A DNA stretch of 64,000 bases, taken from Symbiodinium microadriaticum. Taxonomy: Eukaryota > Sar > Dinophyceae > Suessiales > Symbiodiniaceae. A program made the translations under genes and the position numbers. Where the stretch lies: the NCBI GenBank assembly GCA_001939145.1, contig LSRX01000071.1:127978-191977 (forward strand), in the 5' to 3' direction. The notes beneath the pieces are model-generated. The model searched no databases. It was not told where the DNA came from and saw nothing but the letters and a program-made list of their open reading frames with translations. Positions 21,596-29,615 of the stretch are shown in pieces. Within the stretch, counting starts at the first letter, position 1. Each line of letters starts with the position of its first letter.

Positions 21596-21927
21596 TTCGA
21601 ATGTCAGGGCAAGAGCTTCGAGGTTTGCCTTTGAGTATGTCGTAGGATTCAGAGCTTTTTTTCAGGGACGGCTTGTGGACTTTGGAGTTCTCTAGTTGCT
21701 ATTTCAGTGGCCGTCTTGCTGCTCGGAGTTTTCGGTGGGCGATGTCACAGTGCTGATCTATCACCAAAACCTGCCAGAAACCCTACAGTCAGTGACGGTT
21801 GAGAGGTTCAGCGCGCTTCAGCTATGAAAACTCCTTTAAGCACATGCATAGGCATGCATGTATTAGGCGCGCAGCACCGTAAATGGCTCCCTGGCGTCAC
21901 TGAAACCATCCCTAGACAGCGAGCCCT

Positions 21928-21975
21928 AAACTAAACGGCATGTCCCAGTTGTGAGTGCTGAAACTAAACGGCATG
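21928..21975. repeat. 15-bp direct repeat
   Basis: AAACTAAACGGCATG occurs at 21928-21942 and again at 21961-21975. Confidence 0.8.
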
Positions 21976-22260
21976 CGTCTCATGCTCAACCGACGAAGCA
22001 CCGCGAACCTCGTTTGGCATCCCGACTGTTCGTGCCGAAATGAAAGGAAACAAGCAAAGAACGGCACCACCAAGCCGCCAAGCGGAAGCCCAACCCTGGA
22101 TCCTGACAAGTCTCACAAGCCGTACATTCGCAGATCATGGGAGGCCCATCTACCACGTGATTTGGCATCTCTTCGTCGCTTTTGCTGCCATTTGCCACTG
22201 GTTCGTCGTGCCCTTGGCTCGTGCTGCATGGGGTTGTATTGGGCTTTGGGATTAATATAG
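21955..22260 (+). CDS. Candidate exon, unknown product
   Basis: Frame of 101 codons: MRLMLNRRSTANLVWHPDCS, then polar Lys/Pro-rich sequence, then an Arg/Leu/Cys-rich end. A second plus frame (22040-22255) is also open and more hydrophobic. No family. Confidence 0.28.
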   Translation: MLKLNGMRLMLNRRSTANLVWHPDCSCRNERKQAKNGTTKPPSGSPTLDPDKSHKPYIRRSWEAHLPRDLASLRRFCCHLPLVRRALGSCCMGLYWALGLI

Positions 22261-22542
22261 GGGCCAAAATAATCACCAATACTATTCTGGGGTTCCCCAT
22301 CATAAGTTTAGTATAAAGGGCCCCAGTTTAAGACCCTGTTCTAGTTATTCAGGCCCCTGTGGTACTGAGAAGGGGCTGAGGCTTGCCGAGGGCTTTACAC
22401 TAAGCGGTGTTACCGTTGTACAGCCCTTGGAATGCAGCCACAAGCCAAGATTCGGAGTTCTGAATCGTGGAAAAGCATAGATGCTGAGGCATTCGGAAGC
22501 CGGTGGCAAACAAGCCGAAGCTGTAGAAAGGTATGGAAGAAG

Positions 22543-22566
22543 TACCCTAAACCCTAAACCCTAAGG
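22543..22566. repeat. Telomere-like CCCTAAA x3
   Basis: Three consecutive CCCTAAA/CCCTAAG heptamers. On the minus strand the array forms the last codons and stop of the candidate exon 22554-22715 (the frame ends LRV then TAG). Confidence 0.9.
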
Positions 22567-22715
22567 TGAAACAAGGCAGTTTCCATGGCTTCCATGTCTT
22601 GGAGCTGCACAGCAATGTTCAGCTGCTCCAGTAGATGATGCTGCGCTTCATGGTGCTGCATTGCCGAGAGAGTATACGGGTCACCAACCTTGAGGCTTAA
22701 AATGCACACCCCTCG
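22554..22715 (-). CDS. Candidate terminal exon, helical, ending in a telomere-like repeat
   Basis: Fifty-three codons: SLKVGDPYTLSAMQHHEAQH, then HLLEQLNIAVQLQDMEAMET and ALFHLRV to TAG. First-position G is about 33%. The Q/E/M/L-rich helix and the DMEAMETAL phrase suggest an alpha-helical repeat protein, unassigned. It may start at the internal ATG or after an acceptor near 22702. It is divergent from the plus-strand gene at 22743, with under 30 bases between the two frames. Confidence 0.42.
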   Translation of the reverse strand, partial: RGVCILSLKVGDPYTLSAMQHHEAQHHLLEQLNIAVQLQDMEAMETALFHLRV

Positions 22716-22742
22716 TTATTAGAGCCGGTAAAGTCGTGATTC

Positions 22743-23712
22743 ATGGCACCGATGTGCAGAGCACGTCCTCTTCGCAGATGGAGGCAACCAGCTGCTCGCT
22801 CAGAATCCAGCTGCTCACTTCGTCCTGTACTACTGCTTGGATTTATGTACCTTTGCATTGTCCTTGGTGCTCCTTCGAGCTTTGCCATGCCATTTAAAGC
22901 GGGTCAGGAGACAGAGGCTTTCAAAGCCTTGATGTCTGCTGCCAGGGGGTTGGAGCTTACCTTTGAAGGCATGGCTTTGAACGGCTCCGCTGTCAGTGAG
23001 TTTGAATACGGTGAGGCTGATTTTGAGGAGGGGCTGGGCCACATCTCCTCGGCTTGGGCAACTGCAATAGAAGGGAGAGAGCTCCGAGAGTTGTGTATCA
23101 GGGTAGAGCATGACTGGGTCAAGGCTGCCTGCGGCTCTGTTATTCTGACCTTCCTGATCGACTTTCAGAGAGATTCTCCCATTGAGATGGAGTTCGAGTT
23201 CTTTGGTGGGAGCTCGGATGACAAGAGCTTTCCAGGCGAGTGCAATTTGTGGGAGCTTGCGGAAGAGCAGCTGAGCCTTGGGCCTGCTGGCTGGAGCCAA
23301 GCTGCAAGCCTGCTTCCCTTCGAAGAGCCTTTGAAACAGGAGGACGAGGAGGAGGAGGAGAAGGACGAAGCATTTCCTCCCTACCCGGATATTTACCCCG
23401 CAGTTCTTGCTAGGTTTTTCGCCGAGCATCTGGGTGTGACAAGGCTGACGGGTATGCGATATGCTGGCAGATGCGAGGAAATCCTCGGAGGGAGTGTCTG
23501 TAAGCGAGGTGATTTCAGGTTTACAACTGCTTAGCGGCGGACGATTCGCGCGGAGGTTCCGGGGAACAACAGTTGTGCAAATCCTGCTCGAGGACTCGCT
23601 GCGGTGCGCTGAGACTGGAAAATCAAGCAGCCAAGACATGCCACCAAGCTGTCGCCCGGTCGTTTTTGCGTCACGGACTAAAGGCAAAAGAACTTCAACA
23701 AGACCACATTGA
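22743..23712 (+). CDS. Secreted or membrane-anchored acidic protein, family unknown
   Basis: This is the strongest gene in the window. ATG at 22743 opens 263 codons, far longer than expected by chance, with G counts of about 45/22/33 at codon positions 1/2/3 over 99 codons. The N terminus has a basic stretch (CRARPLRRWR), then a hydrophobic segment at residues about 28-48 (PVLLLGFMYLCIVLGAP) ending SSFA, compatible with a signal peptide. The mature part is acidic, has several cysteines and carries an acidic run (EDEEEEEKDEA) near residue 200. At 23452-23470 a 19-base GT...AG segment separates this frame from a second, equally coding-like frame (23471-23712, ARKSSEGVSVSEVISGLQLL). Removing it joins RLT to DARKSS in phase and gives about 316 residues. 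Without removal the frame stops at 23534. Either an ultrashort intron or a frameshift is present. A 299-codon frame on the other strand is its antisense shadow. No homologue recognised. Confidence 0.6.
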
Positions 23713-23895
23713 GACAAAGCCTTGCTCACCAGGCCTGCCTTTCTAGCAAGCCAAGCCCTTAAGCCTTCTCGACAACCCCACGTCTATCCTGTAACCTATA
23801 TCGAAACTCAGATCCTGATGCCCAACCCGAAGCCTTCGGCCATGACCCTGAGCGGAGCTCACTCTTTCCGCAAAGCAGCTCGGGGGCCTCCCCCA

Positions 23896-23930
23896 TTTAA
23901 GGGTTTAGGGTCTAGGGTTCAGGGTTTAGG
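23896..23930. repeat. Telomere-like TTTAGGG cluster in probable intron
   Basis: Four variant TTTAGGG/TCTAGGG words between coding-like segments of the plus-strand gene. Confidence 0.8.
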
Positions 23931-23984
23931 CCCCATTTTCCGGTTATTTACACTCAAAGGCGCATTTCGTCAGGGCCTTTCAGG

Positions 23985-24222
23985 AGGGATGTGCTGCTTT
24001 GAAGGAGAAGTCATGGGCTTTTTGACAGGTTTGTCATTTTGCGACACTTCTGCTGCTTCTGTTGCTGCTGTGGTCAAGGCAGTTAAACTTCCACCAGGTG
24101 TCATGCATGAGCTCCACTCGCACCTTCGAGACTCCTCCCTTGCTTCCGATCCCTTGGCCCCAAACTGGGTGGCTGCAGGCCTCTCTGAAGCCCTGTATAG
24201 CACTGGGTTCCGGTTCCAGGGG
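23985..24222 (+). CDS. Probable downstream exon of the 22743 gene
   Basis: After GGGCCTTTCAG (ends 23984) the frame reads GGMCCFEGEVMGFLTGLSFC, then Ala/Val-rich sequence, VKLPPGVMHELHSHLRD and PNWVAAGLSEALYSTGF. First-position G is about 41%, close to the upstream exon. It ends near a run of 19 G, where the frame cannot be trusted. The minus-strand frame (23970-24305) is a Pro/Ser-rich rival. Joining it to 22743 is inference from strand, spacing and codon pattern. Confidence 0.42.
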
Positions 24223-24239
24223 GGGGGGGGGGGGGGGGG
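24219..24239. repeat. Poly-G tract
   Basis: A run of about 19 G (with CAG just before). It could form a G-quadruplex and is a likely place for length errors. Confidence 0.9.
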
Positions 24240-24420
24240 CAGCCGGTCGTCCGCACCAGTTTCGGCTCCCGACCCGGGGATCACGGTGGTCTGCTTTTCA
24301 TTCATCTTTGCCTATAGGTCCTTGAGGCGGGTTGCTCTCACTTGTCCTCAGCAGGTTCTTTGCCCATTCTTCCCCTGGTCGCCGGAAGTGCTTTTTTGCA
24401 GTCTCCACGGGAAACAAAAA

Positions 24421-24500
24421 GAAATACATATATATATATATATATACATATAAAATAATACTAATAATAATAATACTAATAATAGTAACAACAATAATAA
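24421..24500. repeat. TA and AAT microsatellites
   Basis: TATATA followed by AATAATACT units, ending where the next exon candidate begins. Confidence 0.85.
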
Positions 24501-24522
24501 TCGTAGTAGTGATAACAATAAG

Positions 24523-24633
24523 AAGAAGTGCGCCAAGGCCGTGAAGGAAGCGGCCCTGGATGCCCGTCAGAACCACTCCGAGGGACCCTTCGGGCCGGTG
24601 GAGTGGTGGATCGACGCTTGGCCTTGGGGATAT
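24523..24633 (+). CDS. Candidate exon between AAT and TTA microsatellites
   Basis: Reads KKCAKAVKEAALDARQNHSE then GPFGPVEWWIDAWPWGY up to a GTATAA donor at 24634 (TAA at 24637 if unspliced). First-position G is about 47%. Upstream is an AAT array and downstream a TTA array, so the exon sits between two intronic microsatellites. Probably the same plus-strand gene as 22743 and 23985. No domain recognised. Confidence 0.42.
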
Positions 24634-24702
24634 GTATAATATTATTGTTATTATTATTATTATTACTATTTTTATTATTATTAATAGTAATAATATTATA
24701 GG
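24633..24702. repeat. TTA (AAT) microsatellite
   Basis: ATTATTGTTATTATTATTATT and variants, the complement of the AAT array before the exon. Confidence 0.85.
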
Positions 24703-24840
24703 GGCTGGGTCGAAGTTTTAGATTCGGGCCGAAGAGGGGAAGGGTGTCGGGTTTAGGGCCCAGGGTTTAGAGCCTCAAAAGGTTTAGGCTCTGGGCCTGT
24801 CTGTAAGATGGGGGTCAGCAGAGACTGGAATCGTGAATAG

Positions 24841-25068
24841 GTTTACGAAGGTCTCTGTCATGCATCATACTTCGTAGCGCGGCAGGGGGGCCACGGGCCT
24901 TCGAACTTGCAGGATTTATGTGCGTTCGGCCTTTCAACGGCTTTCTGGGGACTATTGGTGCCTGTGCACACAGCTGTGGGGAATTCAGATCCGAAGCCAG
25001 ATTTAGGGCTTCGAAACCCCGAGCCCTCTGTCTTGAAGTGGAGTGGATATGAATGGATGTGGATATGA
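24841..25068 (+). CDS. Candidate exon, unknown product
   Basis: Seventy-five open codons without ATG between an in-frame TAG and TGA. Reads GLCHASYFVARQGGHGPSNL, LCAFGLSTAFWGLLVPVHTA and LGLRNPEPSVLKWSG. First-position G is about 38%. A minus-strand frame of 108 codons covers the same bases and is more Arg/Ser-rich. Likely part of the 22743-25342 transcription unit. Confidence 0.38.
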   Translation, partial: VYEGLCHASYFVARQGGHGPSNLQDLCAFGLSTAFWGLLVPVHTAVGNSDPKPDLGLRNPEPSVLKWSGYEWMWI

Positions 25069-25138
25069 ACGGATGAATGGACCTGGCCAGGCAGGAAACC
25101 CTCAACCCCAGAGCAAAACCCCTAGCACCGAAGCCCCC

Positions 25139-25243
25139 CACCCTGAACCCGAAACCCTAAACCCCTAAACCCCTAAAGCCCTGAAACCCGAAACCCCTAA
25201 ACCCGAACCCCTGAAACCCCTAAACCCTAAACCCCCGAAGCCC
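25139..25243. repeat. Telomere-like CCCTAAA array
   Basis: About 100 bases of ACCCCTAAA, CCCTAAA, CCCGAAA and CCCTGAA units in C-strand orientation, ending about 15 bases before an exon candidate. Confidence 0.92.
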
Positions 25244-25258
25244 GAGAGTCTCAGCCAG

Positions 25259-25342
25259 GAGCGGTTTCACGAGATGAAGGACGAAGTCTCCAAGCTGGCC
25301 AACGAGACTCAAGATCATGGCCTCTACAGGCCAGCTACTTAG
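25259..25342 (+). CDS. Candidate exon flanked by oppositely oriented telomere-like arrays
   Basis: After TCTCAGCCAG (ends 25258) the frame reads ERFHEMKDEVSKLANETQDH then GLYRPAT and TAG. It is a charged heptad-like helix with first-position G of about 37%. CCCTAAA units lie just upstream and TTTAGGG units just downstream. One other plus frame is also open. Confidence 0.42.
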   Translation, partial: ERFHEMKDEVSKLANETQDHGLYRPAT

Positions 25343-25354
25343 AGCTCTACAGCG

Positions 25355-25432
25355 GTTTAGGGTTTTAGGCTCTACAGCGGTTTAGGGTGTAAGGGTTTAG
25401 GGTTTTAGGGTTTTAGGGTTTAGAGCTCTACA
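25355..25432. repeat. Telomere-like TTTAGGG array
   Basis: Seven TTTAGGG/TTTTAGGG units in G-strand orientation with the word GCTCTACAG repeated around them (CTCTACAGCGGTTTAGGG twice). Confidence 0.92.
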
Positions 25433-25627
25433 GAAGATCCCGAAGCTGTGGGTTTTTGGGTTTCTTTGAGGGGTTTAGGTTTGGTGCTTTTGGCATAGAG
25501 CGTGGATTAGAGGGATTAGGCTTCCAGGGGGGTCAGAAAGCTCCCAGGGGCGGTTCAAGGATCTGTCAGGTTGATGGCCGCCGAGCTTTGTATAGAGTCA
25601 GAGCCCTCATACTCCTAATTTTATATT

Positions 25628-25735
25628 GACCCTAAACCCTAAATCCTAAGCCCTAAACCCTAAACCCTAAGCCCTAAACCCTAAACCCTAAGCCCTAAGC
25701 CCTAAGCACTAAACCCTAAACCCTAAACCCTATCG
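25628..25735. repeat. Telomere-like CCCTAAA array
   Basis: About fifteen consecutive heptamers, CCCTAAA with CCCTAAG and one ACTAAA variant. Confidence 0.95.
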
Positions 25736-25771
25736 AGGTGGTCTTGCTTAGCTAGACGGCTGCAAGGCTGA

Positions 25772-26026
25772 TCTGGGCAGCTAATTGCCAGATCTTTGGT
25801 TTGGGAATATGAAAGCAAGGAGGCTGAGACTTTCCGAAGCGACAAAGATGTCCAAGAGCCAGCTGATTCTCCAATTACGCTTTTTCCTCGCCAGGGTTTA
25901 GCAGGCCTCCCTGGATACCAACTCTGCCACATGAAAGGAATGTTACTGCGTCGACGCAAGGGTTTTATTGGGTTGAAAGCTTGTGTAGCGCGCAATCTGC
26001 TGTCAGGACGCTCGTGGACCATCTGA
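25772..26026 (+). CDS. Candidate exon, unknown product
   Basis: Eighty-four open codons from an in-frame TGA, with a possible acceptor GCAG at 25780. Reads LVWEYESKEAETFRSDKDVQ, ADSPITLFPRQGLAGLPGYQ and a basic end with RRRKGF, to TGA. First-position G is about 30%. A 129-codon minus-strand frame is a serious rival. The exon starts about 35 bases after a telomere-like array. Confidence 0.38.
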   Translation, partial: SGQLIARSLVWEYESKEAETFRSDKDVQEPADSPITLFPRQGLAGLPGYQLCHMKGMLLRRRKGFIGLKACVARNLLSGRSWTI

Positions 26027-26275
26027 GTCAGCTTCCGAATCTGACCGTGGGAGTCAACCGTTCGATTTGCGTTGGGCAGGGAGGGCAATGCCTCTGAAAG
26101 AGCTGCAATCATACATTTTGTCTATCCTCTTGCGTGTTGTGATATGGTCTTATAAGCTGTACATGCATACATAGCCAATTTAAAACGGCACATATGTGTG
26201 AATATATATATATATCTATCTCTCAAAAAATTAACTAATTATAACCAATTAGTAAATAATTAATTGCATACTTAT

Positions 26276-26745
26276 GAAATGTATGTATGTATGCATGTAT
26301 GTATGTACGTATGTATGTATGTATGTATGTATGTATGTATGTATGTATGTATGTGTGTTTGCATGCATGTGCGTAGGTATGTATGTATGTAGGTATGTAT
26401 GTATGTATGTATGTATGTGTGTGTGTGCGCATGTATGCATGCATGCATGTATGTATGTGTCTATGTATGCATGTATGTTTGTATGTACGTGCGTATGTAT
26501 GTATGTATGTATGTATGTATGTATGCATTTATGTACGTATGTACGTACGTATGTGTGTGTGTGTGACAGTGTGTGTGTGTGTGTGTGTGCATGTGCGTGT
26601 GTGTGTGTGTGTGTATGTGTGTGTGTATATATGTGTATGTATGTGTTTATGTATGTATACATGTATGTATGTATGTATGTATGTATGCATATTTGTATGT
26701 ATGTATGCATGTATGTATGTAAGTATGTATATATGCATGTATCGT
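26276..26745. repeat. 460-bp ATGT tetranucleotide array
   Basis: TATG units with TACG, TGCA and GTGT variants, the longest single microsatellite of this motif here. Long open frames on both strands (Tyr/Met/Cys/Val or His/Thr/Tyr/Ile) are artefacts. Confidence 0.95.
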
Positions 26746-26945
26746 CTAAGGATGAATGACATTTTCTGTAGGAATAGAGGTCGAGTCATAGGATGAATCT
26801 TGCTTTGTATTGTTATGTTCCTATTGGCTTGTATTGCGTCTCAATCTACATTCTGGGACATCTTTGTATTCTAGTACATATTAGGCTAGAAGCCCGCAGT
26901 TCGGAAGTGCGGTACTCAGGTTAATTACTCGATCAGACTCTCTCA

Positions 26946-26974
26946 TAGAAACCCTTAAAACCCTAAAACCCTAA
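26946..26974. repeat. Telomere-like CCCTAAAA cluster
   Basis: ACCCTTAAAACCCTAAAACC and CCTAAG, whose final TAA precedes the next open frame. Confidence 0.8.
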
Positions 26975-27208
26975 GCGTTCAGAGATCAGCGCAATAGTCC
27001 TGCCAAGGGGACCAGCCGGGTTGGCAAACAGGCCTTCAAAGTTTCAGTAACTATGCGGAACTGCATCGGGCATAAAGGCAAATCTGCCCATAACGCTTGG
27101 TCTGTTTTTCCTGCAGGCCTAGTTGCTCTCGGTTGCAACGGTACAGCCTTTGGTAGGTCAGGTGCCGGGGTGGACTTTTGGAAAAGTCGCTTGTTCCAGA
27201 ATTCCTAA
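26975..27208 (+). CDS. Candidate coding segment, basic, unknown product
   Basis: Seventy-seven open codons from the end of a telomere-like cluster to TAA. Reads AFRDQRNSPAKGTSRVGKQA, FKVSVTMRNCIGHKGKSAHN and GLVALGCNGTAFGRSGAG. First-position G is 35%. A TTTTTCCTGCAG acceptor-like site lies inside at 27106-27117, so only the 3' part may be exon. Confidence 0.4.
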   Translation, partial: AFRDQRNSPAKGTSRVGKQAFKVSVTMRNCIGHKGKSAHNAWSVFPAGLVALGCNGTAFGRSGAGVDFWKSRLFQNS

Positions 27209-27289
27209 GCATCCATACTGGAAACGGCACGCTGGGCTTGCATGTGGGTGCGCAGCGGTGTATTGGACTTGCTCTGACACTTGCTGTCT

Positions 27290-27370
27290 ATATAATATAG
27301 TATAACATAATACAGTATATTATAATACAGTATAATATAACATAATAAAATATAGTATAATATAATAGCT
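27290..27370. repeat. ATAAT-type AT-rich tract
   Basis: TATAATA, ATACAGTATA and CATAATA units. AT islands of this type recur at 4.1, 14, 17.05, 18.9 and 54.5 kb. Confidence 0.8.
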
Positions 27371-27499
27371 CAAGGTTTACCAGTTCAACTCTTTGCAAAG
27401 TCTCCGGACTGAGCTCGAAGCATCCGCCCTGTGCTCGCACTGCCTCTGATGTGTGAACGAGTGCGAGGAAACGTGGCCGTAAATAGATGCTCTTGCTAG

Positions 27500-27718
27500 G
27501 TTGCTTCAGTCATTGAGTGGATAAGTCTTTCGTTTGGTCCGGTTTCGCTCGAATGCAGTCATCAGGCAATCGAAATGCGTGCGCCTTTGGATGTGGATGC
27601 AGCAAACCTAAATTCGCCGTGCTGCAGCGAAGTCTCCAAGGCTGACCATGGACGATGCAGAGAAGTGGTGACTTGGATTTGGAGATTCGGGAGGGCGTTG
27701 GATATTGACTCTGCTTTC
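27500..27718 (+). CDS. Candidate internal exon, 73 codons
   Basis: Bounded by CTCTTGCTAG (acceptor, ends 27499) and a GTTAGC donor at 27719. Reads VASVIEWISLSFGPVSLECS, HQAIEMRAPLDVDAANLNSP, then a Cys pair and TWIWRFGRALDIDSAF. First-position G is about 40% in the second half. Without splicing the frame runs on into His/Cys-rich CATG repeats. No domain recognised. Confidence 0.43.
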
Positions 27719-28035
27719 GTTAGCACACATGCACGTATTCACGCATGCATACTGGCTGCGGTGCTTCGAAACATGCCTACATGCTTGCATGCATACAAAT
27801 CTTTGTCAAACAAATATAAATACGCACATACTTTCTTACACATGTGCACACACGTTTGTGTGGAGGGGATGCTGTTTGTTAAGACGCGCATTCCAAGATC
27901 AAGTCAAGCTCATAGTTGTATATGAACGAGCAACTATGCAGCATCGTGCTGCATTTGCGCGGACGGATCTTTCTGTATGCATGCAGCATTATGCAGCTAT
28001 ATATGTTGCATGTGCATGTGCGTAGCAGTGTATGT

Positions 28036-28236
28036 AAGTTGAGAACAGCGCAGTACAGCTTTGACAGTTGCAAGCATGGCCCCAGCTTCATGCAGGGGAA
28101 AATGCAAGTTACACCCTCCTCCCCTGAAATTCGATTTACAGCCCCTTTCGAGTTTGAGGGGCGAGCCTGGGTGACTGGGCTGCCTGTGCTTCGCGACTCT
28201 GTCGCCCTACTAGGGTTTAATTTGGGTTTAGGGTGA
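28036..28236 (+). CDS. Candidate exon ending in TTTAGGG words
   Basis: Reads TAQYSFDSCKHGPSFMQGKM, then PEIRFTAPFEFEGRAWVTGL and PVLRDSVALLGFN. The last codons and stop are formed by a GGGTTTAATTTGGGTTTAGGG tail. First-position G is about 30%. No family. Confidence 0.33.
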   Translation, partial: KLRTAQYSFDSCKHGPSFMQGKMQVTPSSPEIRFTAPFEFEGRAWVTGLPVLRDSVALLGFNLGLG

Positions 28237-28600
28237 AGAATTACCTATATTATTCGTTAGGGTTCCTTTGGGGGTTTCTTTAACGGGCTCTACCGAGGAA
28301 TGGGCAGGGTGACTTGATGCATTCGCCATTCTCCCGCGAGCAACTCAGCCTTGAGTGCCTTGGCAGCAGTTTCTTTGGAAGAAGGTATTTGTCTTGTATT
28401 TTTCTACTGACATGTTTGCTTGGTTATTTGTCTACACAAACACAAACACACACACACACAGAGAGACATATATATATATATATATACACACACATCTCAT
28501 ACAAACAAACATGTATTATGCCTCTGACAGCAACAGTCAACAATCACGTGGTTTGGTACTTAACCTTCGTCTCCGTATCCGGTGCAGTTGAAGACGAGCT

Positions 28601-28900
28601 GTGGGTTGCAAGTGCAGGTTAAAATGTTTTTTCGCTGTACTCTGTGACGAGCTCTATGTGCCCAGTCACTGTTATTATGATACTTGCCACGACAGCTTCT
28701 CAGAACCAAAGACTCGACAGACCACCTTGGTCACAGCACTCGTGCGTGAAACAACGACCTCGTGGATGAGGAAAGCTAATGTTGATGATGGTCATGATAC
28801 TGCTGCAGGTGGCTATAGTTATCATGATGCTGGTGACGAAGCGGACAGACATGAGCAAAAACAAGATGAGGAGCGTCAGCACATCTTGGAGCCCTACTGA
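28601..28900 (+). CDS. Candidate coding segment, Asp/His-rich C terminus
   Basis: Frame of 99 codons. After a Cys-containing start it reads SEPKTRQTTLVTALVRETTT, then a strongly acidic tail (DDGHDTAAGGYSYHDAGDEA, HEQKQDEERQHILEPY) to TGA. The tail has a very high first-position G count. A similar Asp/Gly/His-rich segment is encoded at 45592-45747. No family. Confidence 0.43.
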   Translation: MGCKCRLKCFFAVLCDELYVPSHCYYDTCHDSFSEPKTRQTTLVTALVRETTTSWMRKANVDDGHDTAAGGYSYHDAGDEADRHEQKQDEERQHILEPY

Positions 28901-29089
28901 ATTAAACAATTCAGATAGACCTGCGGCGTGGTGTCGGATTTATCCATCCAAGGAAGATGGACCCGGTCACGATCTACTCTGCACCAGCCCTAGTGTGGCT
29001 TCTGCTTCGACAGGAAACACAACGACGGTTTGGGGTGTAGGTTTGAGGGTGTCACATTTGTATACATGTAGGCATAAATAAGTATGTAG

Positions 29090-29096
29090 ATAAACA

Positions 29097-29131
<35 letters not shown>

Positions 29132-29170
29132 GTATATGTATTTACATACATACATACACACATATATAGA
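29090..29170. repeat. TA and ACAT microsatellites
   Basis: AAATATATATATATA, TACATATATA and ACATACATACACACA. Confidence 0.85.
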
Positions 29171-29175
29171 TAGGT

Positions 29176-29238
29176 ATGGATCGGGCATCCGAGCTGTCCT
29201 TTTCCGGAACTCGAGCCGGGGCATCCCAGGCACCCGGC
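29176..29238 (+). CDS. Candidate first exon with consensus donor
   Basis: ATG, 21 codons (MDRASELSFSGTRAGASQAP then G), then GTAAGTG in phase 0. First-position G is about 43%. Short, so chance remains likely, but the donor is a perfect match to consensus. Confidence 0.33.
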
Positions 29239-29448
29239 GTAAGTGTGTCACACTTCCCGTCAGCCACTTCCAGACGTGATTGCCCCCACACTCACAAAAA
29301 AACCTCCTTTTGGTTCATGCATGCAGTTGCGTCTTTTTGGAAAATTAGGGGTACCCTATTTTGGGGTTTTTTTTTATAATAAGGACCCTACTATTTAGGG
29401 TATTTAGGGTACCATATTAGGGTCCCCTACTTTCCTTGATGCCCCAGA

Positions 29449-29577
29449 AGAAATAGCCTTCCACGGCTCCACTTGGAGGTCGGCCATGGTGACATGCTGG
29501 AGAAGGTGGGCCAAGACAACGCCGCTACCACTACTGCTGGTATTCTGGCTCCCCCCAAGAGCCTTTTTAGTGTTTGA
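29449..29577 (+). CDS. Candidate terminal exon
   Basis: Follows CTTGATGCCCCAG (ends 29447). Reads NSLPRLHLEVGHGDMLEKVG, then QDNAATTTAGILAPPKSLF to TGA. First-position G is about 36%. The phase does not match a direct join to 29176-29238. The upstream bases contain TTTAGGG words, again in a likely intron. Confidence 0.35.
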   Translation, partial: RNSLPRLHLEVGHGDMLEKVGQDNAATTTAGILAPPKSLFSV

Positions 29578-29615
29578 CCCAGAGAAACCATGGTTGCCAT
29601 AAGCACAAAGCACGT

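Noticed and set aside
22830..23729. 299-codon minus-strand frame
   Set aside because: Antisense of the plus-strand gene, which has the G-rich first codon position and low second position expected of the coding strand. The minus frame lacks this pattern.
26276..26745. CRISPR array
   Set aside because: Repeats are simple tetranucleotides without unique spacers. The same holds for every other repeat block.
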